From Cyanobacteriota bacterium (GTDB lineage: Bacteria > Cyanobacteriota > Cyanobacteriia > PCC-6307 > Cyanobiaceae): DNA of 5,100 nucleotides. The stretch lies in contig JAPLIF010000323.1 in NCBI GenBank assembly GCA_026389255.1, forward strand, positions 1 through 5,100. Direction: 5' to 3'. This document shows positions 1 through 5,100 of the stretch, piece by piece. The translations under genes and the position numbers were made by a program. The notes beneath the pieces were generated by a model that made no database searches, was not told the DNA's origin, and was given only the letters and a program-made list of their open reading frames with translations. Within the stretch, counting starts at the first letter, position 1; every line of letters begins with the position of its first letter.

Positions 1-1
1 T

Positions 2-385
2 TCCCCAAAGACCACGGCTTCCCCTGACTCTGCCCATACCCAACAGAGCATCGATCCTGAGGTGCTTCCCGGCGTGGCGGTGGACGAAAATCTCCTGATG
101 CGACTGGTCCGCCGGGCCGGGCGCACCGTGGCCCGACCCGCCCTGGAATGCTTCGAAATGCTCCTCGACGGTGGTACGCCCCACCAGGCACGGCTGACGG
201 TGCTCGCGGCCCTCACCTATCTTCTGCTACCTGTCGATCTGATCCCCGATTTTCTACCGGCCATCGGCTTCGGCGATGACATGGTCGCCCTGACGGCCCT
301 GCTGGGCCTGTGCGGACGGCATCTCACCCCTGAGATCCGCCGCCGGGCTCAGAGCAGACTGGATCGCTGGTTCCCCATCTCCTGA
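2..385 (+). CDS. DUF1232 (YkvA-like) membrane-associated protein, 5' end cut by window edge
   Basis: The reading frame is open from base 2 to the TGA at 383-385, so the true start probably lies just left of the window. A GTG at 62 would give a 107-residue protein, but nothing requires it. Counting from that GTG, residues 53-74 hold the DUF1232 signature: a hydrophobic stretch running into P-x-D-L-I-P-D-x-x-P-x-x-G-x-x-D-D. A second hydrophobic stretch (75-84) and a basic, arginine-rich C-terminus follow. DUF1232 proteins are small, have one or two short hydrophobic helices and are thought to sit at the membrane; their biochemical role is not known. The next gene starts 16 bases downstream on the same strand, which fits co-transcription. 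The family call is secure; the start and the function are not. Confidence 0.85.
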   Translation, partial: SPKTTASPDSAHTQQSIDPEVLPGVAVDENLLMRLVRRAGRTVARPALECFEMLLDGGTPHQARLTVLAALTYLLLPVDLIPDFLPAIGFGDDMVALTALLGLCGRHLTPEIRRRAQSRLDRWFPIS

Positions 386-401
386 TCCCTCCGCTTCCGG
401 C

Positions 402-758
402 ATGCCTACCACCTTTAGTGCCGACGAGCACAGCGCCGACCAGCTCGACGATCTGCAGAGCTTTCTCAAGGACTGGCTGCGCCATAGCGGCCGCAGCCAG
501 TCCGATTTGCGGCGGGCCCTAAGAACAGCGTCGATTCGGATGCCCGTTCTGCTGGAGGAGTTATTGCGGATCCAATCCCGGGATGGACTCGCGGGACTGG
601 CGCAAAAACTTTGTTCGATTGAAGCGCTTTGGTTACAGGAAGATCAGGGCGACCATCCCTTGGGCGACCCAGCTGACGGGGACCTGGGGGCCGATCCCTT
701 GGGACAGCTGGATCTTCTGCTTGAGGAAATTCGACAGGAACACCACAGCGGCGATTGA
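402..758 (+). CDS. Conserved-looking hypothetical protein, 118 aa, helical with acidic tail
   Basis: I do not recognise a named family. The ATG at 402 follows the DUF1232 stop by 16 bases and has no Shine-Dalgarno sequence. The protein is 118 residues with no signal peptide or membrane segment, so it is probably cytoplasmic. Residues about 17-77 look like a chain of amphipathic helices, with a basic patch (S-D-L-R-R-A-L-R) and a leucine-rich stretch (P-V-L-L-E-E-L-L). This arrangement could be a small helix-turn-helix-like or protein-binding domain, but no diagnostic motif is visible. Residues about 80-118 are rich in Asp, Glu and Gly and end in a Leu/Glu helix. The same-strand position and short spacing suggest an operon with the DUF1232 gene. 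Base composition and codon use match the neighbours, which supports it being a real gene. Confidence 0.7.
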   Translation: MPTTFSADEHSADQLDDLQSFLKDWLRHSGRSQSDLRRALRTASIRMPVLLEELLRIQSRDGLAGLAQKLCSIEALWLQEDQGDHPLGDPADGDLGADPLGQLDLLLEEIRQEHHSGD

Positions 759-792
759 GGCGCCAAAGTGGGTTCGGTCACAACTTTCTCCA

Positions 793-1095
793 ATGTCGGC
801 AGGCATGTTCCCCTTCCTCTCCGGGCGACCCGGTCCTGGGCGCCAGATCGTTCGCCCCAGGGGTTGGGTGGTGCCGACGGCCGCTCTACTGTCGCTGGCT
901 GTGGGGGTGTTACCGGCCAGGGCCCAGGTGGAAACCTTCACACTCCAGCGGGGCAGCAATATCGGTCCGGAAACCAAGGTCACCCCAATCAACTGCGTCT
1001 CTGGCAGCGATGGTTCGGTTAGCTGTGACACCAAGGTCATCAATCCGCCTTCGTCGTCTCCAGCCAAACCCCAGTTCCAGCCCTTTAAGAACTGA
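793..1095 (+). CDS. Small secreted protein with signal peptide and one cysteine pair
   Basis: The predicted product has 100 residues. A basic N-terminal region (arginines near 12-23) is followed by a hydrophobic core at about 25-40 and an A-R-A/Q cleavage site after residue 44, a clear Sec-type signal peptide. The mature part would be only about 56 residues. It contains Cys68 and Cys78 in an N-C-V-S-G-S-D-G-S-V-S-C-D segment, which could form a disulfide in the periplasm, and a Pro/Ser-rich end. The frame is open further upstream, but that part overlaps the preceding gene, so I chose the ATG at 793; the ATG at 805 is a close alternative. The start is 34 bases after the previous stop. The last 11 bases overlap the convergent cupin gene. 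I recognise no family and propose no function beyond export. Confidence 0.72.
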   Translation: MSAGMFPFLSGRPGPGRQIVRPRGWVVPTAALLSLAVGVLPARAQVETFTLQRGSNIGPETKVTPINCVSGSDGSVSCDTKVINPPSSSPAKPQFQPFKN

Positions 1096-1630
1096 CGTCG
1101 TTGCCGGAGTCCATCGTCCAGAACAGGGCCAGCCAGATGGTGCCGGCGCCTCCGTCGGTGGCCACGAGACGGTGGCGACGGTGCGGAGCAATCATCAGGC
1201 TGTCGCCCCGGTTCAGTTCGCGCTCACCATCCTCGTCCTCAAATTGAAGGCGAGCACTGCCTTGCATCAGGCACACCCATTCGGCCTCCGCTTGGTCATA
1301 CCAAAAGCCTGGCGCACTGGAAGCCGAACAGGAATGCAGTCGCATCAGCCGGAATCCGCCCGTTTCCAGCAGGATCTGGCTGGTCTCCTGACCCCGAGCC
1401 GGTAGATTTCCGCCCAATAAACTATCGTGGCCTTGGTTAACTGAACCCGCCGTATCCCCCCAACGGCGGCCGATGTCAAAGCCCATGGATTGGGCCAGAT
1501 CAACCACCTGTTGATGGTGGCTACATTCCCGCAATCTTTGGAGTAAATCTGGCTGGGATTGGCAGCGGCTAACAAAATCATTCAACTGCGCCACCTTGGC
1601 TAGAAATTGTTGGAGCTGGGCTTCAGCCAT
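1085..1630 (-). CDS. Nif11-domain / cupin-domain fusion protein
   Basis: This 181-residue protein has two parts. Residues 1 to about 58 match the Nif11 pattern: an N-terminal Q-L-x-x-F-L-x-K-V helix, a P-D-L-L-x-x-L segment, then V-V-D-L-A-x-x-x-G-F-D-I. Nif11 domains occur as leader regions of some cyanobacterial ribosomally made peptides and as domains of unknown role. A linker with a Gly-Gly at 73-74 follows. Residues about 96-171 form one cupin barrel. The first cupin motif has Y-D-Q (111-113) where many cupins have H-x-H, but keeps Glu117 and Gly124; the second has R-G-D then P-H-R-R-H-R with His150 and His153. I know Y-D-Q cupins as a recurring subtype, so metal binding is possible but uncertain. 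The ATG overlaps the end of the upstream acetyltransferase gene by 8 bases, pointing to translational coupling. Substrate unknown. Confidence 0.85.
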   Translation of the reverse strand: MAEAQLQQFLAKVAQLNDFVSRCQSQPDLLQRLRECSHHQQVVDLAQSMGFDIGRRWGDTAGSVNQGHDSLLGGNLPARGQETSQILLETGGFRLMRLHSCSASSAPGFWYDQAEAEWVCLMQGSARLQFEDEDGERELNRGDSLMIAPHRRHRLVATDGGAGTIWLALFWTMDSGNDVSS

Positions 1631-2225
1631 GGCGGATCCCGATACTGGTCAGGGGCTTGATCATCCGCCAGCGCTGGAATGGCACCCCGGCAAACAGCAC
1701 CTCTTCTGCCGCTTCCGTGAGCCAGCCCCTTCGCTGCAGCAACGGCCGAGACAGCTGGCTGGCCTCCGTGTGCAGCTGCCCACAACCGCAATCACGGGCG
1801 TGGTGTTCGAGGCGCTCCAGGAGGGCGTTGGCCCGGCCTTGGCGACTGGCTCGACCACGGCAATAAAGCAGCGAGAGTCGATCACCAGGCTCCAAAAGGG
1901 CAAAGGCCTCGATGCTGCTTAGGTCCGAGGCGGAGCAACTGGCCAGGCCCAGGCCCCGTTTCAGGATGGCCCTGAAGGAAGGCTCCTGGGCCACCTTGGC
2001 CCAGGCCCTGGTTTGGGCCTCGCTGTAGAGACCCGGGCTCTGGCTGAGGACGGCGTCCCGATAAACCGCCGCAACCTGGTCGCCATCGGCAGTGGCCAAC
2101 CAGCGGATCGGGTAGCTGTGCGGCGCTGACAGCCCACCGCTGGCAGCCCGTGGTCCCTGTCCCAGAGAATGGAGACCGTCGCGGCGGTCCTCGAACCATG
2201 TCCACGGATTCCCTGCCTGGCCCAA
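1623..2225 (-). CDS. GNAT-family N-acetyltransferase, YafP-like
   Basis: This is a predicted acetyl-CoA-dependent acyltransferase of unknown substrate, probably cytoplasmic. The GNAT core begins near residue 38 (Y-P-I-R-W strand). It continues through a Y-S-x-x-Q-x-x-A-W-A helix at 67-76, the L-S-L-L-Y strand at 117-121, the acetyl-CoA pyrophosphate loop S-R-Q-G-R-A at 127-132 followed by A-L-L, and a C-terminal T-E-A-S...R-P-L-L-x-R-x-G-W...R-M-I-K-P-L stretch at 153-192. This layout resembles E. coli YafP. The first position of the loop motif is Ser, where classical GNATs have Gln or Arg. The start is doubtful: the frame has no ATG or GTG before the core. The TTG at 2225 is given here, with CTG at 2165 or 2132 as alternatives; TTG at 2099 would remove the first strand. 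The gene is followed at once by the Nif11-cupin gene. Confidence 0.82.
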   Translation of the reverse strand: MGQAGNPWTWFEDRRDGLHSLGQGPRAASGGLSAPHSYPIRWLATADGDQVAAVYRDAVLSQSPGLYSEAQTRAWAKVAQEPSFRAILKRGLGLASCSASDLSSIEAFALLEPGDRLSLLYCRGRASRQGRANALLERLEHHARDCGCGQLHTEASQLSRPLLQRRGWLTEAAEEVLFAGVPFQRWRMIKPLTSIGIRHG

Positions 2226-2635
2226 AGCGCTTCCCCAAGGCAGCGCTGATTCTGGGCTGGCTGGTGCTGTTGCTTGGCCTGCTGCACTGGCTGTTTCAAC
2301 CGATGCCCGCCTGGGGCCTGGCCCAGGAGCCCCAGGCGGCCGAGGTCGCCGTGCTAATGAGCCCCACCCAGCTGGCCGAGGGGGGTCGCCTGTTTACCAA
2401 CACCTGCGCCGGCTGCCACCTCAATGGGGGCAACATCGTGCGCAGGGACCGCAACCTCAAGCTCAAGACGCTGCAGCGCAACGGCATCGACGGCCCTGGG
2501 GCCATTGCCCAAATCGCAGCCGAGGGAATCGGCCGCATGGATGGTTACGCCAAGGTCCTGGGCCCCGACGGACCAGAAAAGGTGGGTGCCTGGGTGTGGC
2601 AACAGGCCCTGGAAAATTGGCCCCGTTCAAGCTGA
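2198..2635 (+). CDS. Cytochrome c6-like class I c-type cytochrome with signal or anchor segment
   Basis: This 145-residue protein should carry electrons in the thylakoid lumen or periplasm. A basic start (K-R at 10-11) precedes a hydrophobic segment at about 15-33, with possible cleavage after G-L-A at 42; an uncleaved membrane anchor is also possible. The single haem site is C-A-G-C-H at 70-74, followed by G-G-N-I-V-R-R. Met114, in a G-x-G-R-M-D-G-Y context, is the likely sixth ligand. The C-terminal helix with W-V-W...E-N-W matches the aromatic-rich end of c6 proteins. Against classical PetJ, hand alignment puts Ile106 where c6 has a conserved Gln near the haem, so it looks more like a c6B/c6C-type relative than the main plastocyanin substitute. 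I chose the ATG at 2198 because it gives a normal signal segment. The divergent GNAT frame overlaps its start. Confidence 0.88.
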   Translation: MSTDSLPGPKRFPKAALILGWLVLLLGLLHWLFQPMPAWGLAQEPQAAEVAVLMSPTQLAEGGRLFTNTCAGCHLNGGNIVRRDRNLKLKTLQRNGIDGPGAIAQIAAEGIGRMDGYAKVLGPDGPEKVGAWVWQQALENWPRSS

Positions 2636-2719
2636 AACCTGCAGTTCAAGGGCTCTGGCGAAAAAAAAGGGATGCTGTGCCACGAAAACCAGTGTCCTAT
2701 CCAAGGCTAAGGGGGGAGT

Positions 2720-2728
2720 TGTTACAAA
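2720..2728 (+). promoter_or_regulatory. Possible extended -10 promoter element for the barrel gene
   Basis: The 126-base gap between the cytochrome stop and the barrel ATG contains TG-T-TACAAA. This is a TGn extension followed by a hexamer matching TATAAT at four of six positions. Transcription would start near 2735, giving a 5' leader of about 27 bases. No good -35 hexamer lies 16-18 bases upstream. The rest of the gap (2636-2719) has an eight-A run and a six-G run but no hairpin or clear terminator for the cytochrome gene. Weak, sequence-only evidence. Confidence 0.3.
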
Positions 2729-2761
2729 CTAGACAGACAACGGTGTGAGAACCCATTTCAA

Positions 2762-3676
2762 ATGACCATCAACAATCGGCTCGCCGCCCTGTGCGGTATT
2801 GGTTTCGCCGCTGCAGGTTCGGCCCTTCTGGCCGCCCCTTCCCTGGCTGCCAGCCCCACCGGCGCCGCCCAGCTTCAGGGCGAAGGCGCTCCCCTCACCA
2901 TTTCTTCCCCCAAGGAAGCCAATGAGGTAGCCCAGACCTACATCCCCGTGATCGGCAACGTAGGCACCCCATCCGTGCAGGGCACCGTCTTCTACGTCAC
3001 CCCAGGCTCTGGCTACAACTGGGCCAGCAACTGGAATTTCCAGGACAACGTTGATTTCGCCAACTTCAACGGTTACAACGAACTTAAAGGTGGCTTCGGC
3101 GCCGACGGCGGTATCGGCTATGACTTCGGCGCGATCCGCACCGAATTGACCTACGTCTATGGCCGCAGCAGCCTGGACAAGGTTCATGCCAGTGGCAATG
3201 TTGACAACTTTGAGTTCAATGGCGACACCAGCCGCGCCAGCGGCAACCTGAACCAGAGTTCAGTGATGGCCAGCGCCTACCTGGACATCCCCTTCGGCCA
3301 CTGGGTTCCTTACATCGGTGGTGGCCTCGGCTACACCAACCTGAGCACCCCCAGCTTCACCGTCAACGATCGCCGCTTCAGCAGCGGCAACCAAGGCGCC
3401 CTGGGCTGGCAAGCCAAGTTGGGTGTGGCCTATGCCGTCAACTGGAACCTGGACATCTACGCCGAAGGCGTCTATTCCGGTGCCAGCGGCATCAGTACCG
3501 ACAACTTCGACTTCCAGTCGTACAACGAATACGGCGCCAAGCTGGGCTTCCGCTACCGCTTCAGCCAGCCTCCCATTGTGGTCGTGGCTCCAGCCCCCGC
3601 TCCCGAGCCCGCTCCCATGCCCATGCCTGCTCCCGAGCCCGCTCCCGCTCCTGCGCCGATCCGCGGCCTCTGGTGA
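2762..3676 (+). CDS. Outer-membrane beta-barrel protein (OmpA-like barrel) with proline-rich tail
   Basis: This 304-residue protein is predicted to sit in the outer membrane. Residues 1 to about 30 form a Sec signal peptide: Asn-Arg near the start, an alanine-rich hydrophobic core, and a cleavage region around S-L-A-A. From about residue 58 to 267 there are repeated alternating polar/aromatic stretches of the kind that make membrane beta strands, such as G-T-V-F-Y-V-T, T-E-L-T-Y-V-Y-G, W-V-P-Y-I-G-G-G-L-G-Y and L-D-I-Y-A-E-G-V-Y. The last is F-R-Y-R-F ending in Phe267, a classic barrel-terminal signal. A tail of Pro-Ala repeats (268-304) ends in R-G-L-W. Codon use is strongly biased (AAC, GGC, ACC, TTC, CTG), suggesting high expression. 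The gene has a 126-base upstream gap and its own terminator. Whether it is a pore, an adhesin or a structural protein cannot be told from sequence. Confidence 0.85.
   Translation: MTINNRLAALCGIGFAAAGSALLAAPSLAASPTGAAQLQGEGAPLTISSPKEANEVAQTYIPVIGNVGTPSVQGTVFYVTPGSGYNWASNWNFQDNVDFANFNGYNELKGGFGADGGIGYDFGAIRTELTYVYGRSSLDKVHASGNVDNFEFNGDTSRASGNLNQSSVMASAYLDIPFGHWVPYIGGGLGYTNLSTPSFTVNDRRFSSGNQGALGWQAKLGVAYAVNWNLDIYAEGVYSGASGISTDNFDFQSYNEYGAKLGFRYRFSQPPIVVVAPAPAPEPAPMPMPAPEPAPAPAPIRGLW
3599..3646 (+). repeat. Short direct repeat coding for the Pro-Ala-Glu tail
   Basis: The 18-base unit GCTCCCGAGCCCGCTCCC occurs at 3599-3616 and again at 3629-3646, exactly 30 bases apart and in frame. It encodes A-P-E-P-A-P twice within the proline-rich tail of the barrel protein, separated by an A-P-M-P-M-P-type spacer. 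The in-frame spacing means copy gain or loss by slippage would change tail length without breaking the gene. Confidence 0.8.
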
Positions 3677-3707
3677 TCAACGGGTTTCCCGTTATCTCCA
3701 ACGATCT

Positions 3708-3731
3708 GAGCCCTGCGGGGCTCTTTTTTTT
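3708..3731 (+). terminator. Rho-independent terminator of the barrel gene
   Basis: GAGCCC (3708-3713) pairs perfectly with GGGCTC (3718-3723) around a TGCG loop and is followed directly by eight T residues (3724-3731). It starts 31 bases after the barrel stop codon. The T run lies on the + strand only, so the direction is clear. Confidence 0.88.
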
Positions 3732-3732
3732 G

Positions 3733-3772
3733 GCCCCAGAACACCTTTAAACCAGGGTCTGGGGCTTTGTTT
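3733..3772 (+). terminator. Second hairpin, possible backup terminator
   Basis: GCCCCAGA (3733-3740) pairs with TCTGGGGC (3758-3765) across a 17-base loop and is followed by TTTGTTT (3766-3772). It begins one base after the T run of the first terminator. The stem is strong, but the loop is long and the T tract is broken by a G. It lies between two converging genes and ends just short of the YciI-family stop. Read on the other strand it is followed by C-C and an A run, not T, so it is a poor terminator for the YciI-side transcript. Confidence 0.5.
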
Positions 3773-3774
3773 GG

Positions 3775-4041
3775 CTAAAAAGCTTGGATCCAGGGGTAGA
3801 TCTCCACGGCCGTCCAGATGCCCTGGCGCCAATAGACATCACCTTTGACCAACGCCTCAATGCTTTCACGGCTGTCGGCTTCATAGATGCCGAACACGTG
3901 GGTGCTGTCCTCGGTGGGTCCGAGGGTGATCAGAGTGCCGGCGTCCTTTTGCCGTTGCAACCCCGCCAGGTGGTCCTCCCGGTAGGGCGTGCGTTTCTGC
4001 AGGGCCCCCTCGCAGTAGGTGCCCCAGAGAACAAAACGCAT
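3775..4041 (-). CDS. YciI-family protein
   Basis: The 88-residue product matches the YciI (YCII-related) fold in length and motif order. It has a hydrophobic first strand M-R-F-V-L-W, then R-E-D-H-L-A-G-L with the family's conserved His24. This is followed by a G-x-L-x-x-L-G-P turn (35-42), a strand with G-I-Y-E-A-D, and G-D-V-Y-x-x-x-G-I-W with Asp68 in the position of the conserved acidic residue. It ends in V-E-I-Y-P-W. YciI proteins are small ferredoxin-like-fold dimers; most have no known reaction, and His and Asp are thought to mark a putative active site. It follows trpA by 47 bases on the same strand with no terminator between, so it is probably the last gene of that unit. A role in tryptophan synthesis is not shown. 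There is no Shine-Dalgarno sequence before the ATG. Confidence 0.9.
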   Translation of the reverse strand: MRFVLWGTYCEGALQKRTPYREDHLAGLQRQKDAGTLITLGPTEDSTHVFGIYEADSRESIEALVKGDVYWRQGIWTAVEIYPWIQAF

Positions 4042-4088
4042 GGGTGGTGACGCAGGAAAGGGCAGTGCACGTTAGGCCCCGTTTCGAT

Positions 4089-4970
4089 TCAGCTGGACGG
4101 GGTGGCGTCGGCGCCATCGAGGCCGGCCCGCAGCTCGCGGCAGAACCCTTCGGCGGCCTCCGCCACCGACGACCCCGCGGCCGCGGCTTCGGCCATGCGC
4201 CGCACCAAGGCACTGCCGACAATGGCGCCGTCGGCGCCCCAGCGGCGCACCTCGGCCGCCTGATCCGGGCCTGAGATGCCAAAACCCACGGCCACCGGCA
4301 GTTCACCCTGGGCCTTCAGTTGGGCCACTAGGGGTTCGACCCGGGCCTCCAGGTTGGTGCGGATCCCCGTGACCCCGGTGACGCTGACCAGATAGGTGAA
4401 GCCCCGACTGCTGGCATGGATGCGGGCCATGCGCTCCGCAGGGGTGGTGGGAGCCACCAATAACACCAGATCCAGACCATGGGCGGCCGCCAGGGGCGAA
4501 AGGGTCTCGGCCTCTTCCAGGGGCAGATCAGGGACCACCAGACCCGCGGCGCCGGCGGCAGCTGCTTCTTGACAGAAGCGCTCCATGCCCCGGTTGAGCA
4601 GGGGATTGCTGTAAGTGAACAGCACCACGGGAATCTGCAACGGGCCCCGCAGGCTGGCCAGCAGGTCCAACACCCGGGTGGGGGTGGTGCCGGCGGCCAG
4701 GGCGCGGGCGGCGGCCGCCTGAATCACGGGACCATCGGCCAGGGGATCGCTGTAGGGAATGCCCAGCTCAATCAAATCGGCACCGCCCCGTTGCAGGGCC
4801 AGCAAGGCTTCTGCGGTGATCTCCAACGAGGGGTCCCCGGCCATCAGAAAGGGCATCAGGGCACAGCGACCCTGGGCACCGAGCTCAGCAAAACGACGTT
4901 GGATGGCCGTGGTAAGCGCCGTAGCTGGGGCCGTGGTCGGGGCGGCAGGATCGGTCGGTGCGGCGGTCAT
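4089..4970 (-). CDS. trpA: Tryptophan synthase alpha chain
   Basis: TrpA cleaves indole-3-glycerol phosphate to indole and glyceraldehyde 3-phosphate in the cytoplasm; the indole is channelled to TrpB. The 293-residue product is a complete TIM barrel. A-G-D-P lies at 44-47. The catalytic Glu68 is in [16 protein letters not shown], with Asp79 as the second catalytic residue (Glu49 and Asp60 of the enteric enzyme). Later come F-T-Y-S-N-P-L, the V-P-D-L-P loop, S-V-T-G-V-T-G and the phosphate-binding G-F-G-I-S and G-A-I-V-G-S-A segments. It is about 25 residues longer than the usual 268, because of an Ala/Thr/Pro-rich N-terminus (residues 2-20). The ATG at 4970 is preferred: the frame stays open to 5084, but that would overlap the DUF3007 gene. 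It begins 34 bases after the DUF3007 stop. No Shine-Dalgarno sequence or attenuator-like leader is visible. Confidence 0.97.
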   Translation of the reverse strand: MTAAPTDPAAPTTAPATALTTAIQRRFAELGAQGRCALMPFLMAGDPSLEITAEALLALQRGGADLIELGIPYSDPLADGPVIQAAAARALAAGTTPTRVLDLLASLRGPLQIPVVLFTYSNPLLNRGMERFCQEAAAAGAAGLVVPDLPLEEAETLSPLAAAHGLDLVLLVAPTTPAERMARIHASSRGFTYLVSVTGVTGIRTNLEARVEPLVAQLKAQGELPVAVGFGISGPDQAAEVRRWGADGAIVGSALVRRMAEAAAAGSSVAEAAEGFCRELRAGLDGADATPSS

Positions 4971-5004
4971 GGAAGGGCCGAAGGCACTGGCGGAACTTCC
5001 GAGC

Positions 5005-5100
5005 CTATGGGGTCGACCCCTCTGGTTCCGCCTGGCCGATCTCCTCCAGCAACCGTTGCTGCTCTTCAGGGCTAAGGGCCGCAAAGCGGGCTTCCAGGGC
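5005..5100 (-). CDS. C-terminal fragment of a DUF3007-family protein, cut by window edge
   Basis: Reading leftward from base 5100, a frame is open for 31 codons and ends at TAG (5007-5005). The residues [21 protein letters not shown] resemble the helical, glutamate-rich C-terminus of cyanobacterial DUF3007 proteins, which I recall as small membrane proteins often next to trpA and ndhL. That neighbourhood is from general knowledge; ndhL would lie outside this window. The stop sits 34 bases upstream of trpA, consistent with one transcript. The match rests on a short piece, so the family name is likely but not certain; that the frame is coding is well supported by its position and composition. 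Confidence 0.7.
   Translation of the reverse strand, partial: ALEARFAALSPEEQQRLLEEIGQAEPEGSTP

Noticed and set aside
633..1067. A 144-codon - strand frame opposite the hypothetical and secreted-protein genes.
   Set aside because: The + strand reading gives a clean signal peptide and a gene chain with short spacings; the antisense product shows no motif.
755..1405. A 216-codon + strand frame spanning the secreted-protein and cupin genes.
   Set aside because: It runs out of frame through one well-supported gene and antisense through another, and its translation is rich in Arg, Ser and Pro with no domain.
2197..2200. CATG gives an ATG on both strands, suggesting a normal start for the divergent GNAT gene.
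   Set aside because: The - strand ATG at 2199 is in a different frame from the GNAT core, so it could serve only if there were a frameshift.
2661..2668. An eight-A run after the cytochrome gene, possibly a terminator T run on the other strand.
   Set aside because: No stem precedes it in either direction and no - strand gene ends there.
4479..5075. A 198-codon open frame on the + strand opposite trpA.
   Set aside because: It is antisense to a complete, motif-rich trpA, has a Gly/Gln-rich low-complexity translation and no recognisable domain; long antisense frames are common in GC-rich DNA.
4971..5084. Upstream extension of trpA by 38 residues.
   Set aside because: It would overlap the DUF3007 end, has an Arg/Ser-rich composition unlike TrpA, and the ATG at 4970 already gives an N-terminus longer than usual.

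Overview
The window looks like a GC-rich cyanobacterial chromosome segment, most likely a picocyanobacterium of the Synechococcus/Cyanobium kind. The evidence is a c6-family photosynthetic-type cytochrome, a Nif11-domain protein, a secreted OmpA-like beta-barrel, and a DUF3007-trpA pair at the right edge. Genes are tightly packed, nearly all lack a Shine-Dalgarno sequence, and no mobile element, RNA gene or CRISPR array was seen. The organism assignment is inference from gene content; no marker gene that would name a species is present.

Left third (2-1095, + strand): a DUF1232 membrane-associated protein cut by the left edge, a short unrecognised protein with an acidic tail, and a small secreted protein with two cysteines. 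They are spaced 16 and 34 bases apart and may be co-transcribed. Middle (1085-2225, - strand): a YafP-like GNAT acetyltransferase followed by a Nif11-cupin fusion protein. These two overlap by 8 bases, so they are very likely one operon. Its 3' end overlaps the secreted-protein gene tail to tail by 11 bases.

Centre-right (2198-3731, + strand): divergent from the GNAT gene is a membrane-targeted or secreted c6-like cytochrome c with one CxxCH haem site. A 126-base gap with a possible extended -10 promoter follows, then an outer-membrane beta-barrel protein with codon use typical of strong expression and a proline-rich tail. That gene ends at a strong rho-independent terminator, with a second hairpin just after it.

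Right (3775-5100, - strand): the C-terminus of a DUF3007 protein, trpA (tryptophan synthase alpha chain) and a YciI-family protein run in one direction with gaps of 34 and 47 bases, so they are probably one transcription unit. Only trpA has a firm metabolic role: it makes indole from indole-3-glycerol phosphate for the TrpB subunit.

Most of the window is ordinary housekeeping and envelope content. The items most worth a second look are the Nif11-cupin fusion paired with an acetyltransferase, the unusual c6-like cytochrome, and the OmpA-like barrel that keeps a proline-rich linker but has no peptidoglycan-binding domain after it. I see no convincing new multi-gene system.
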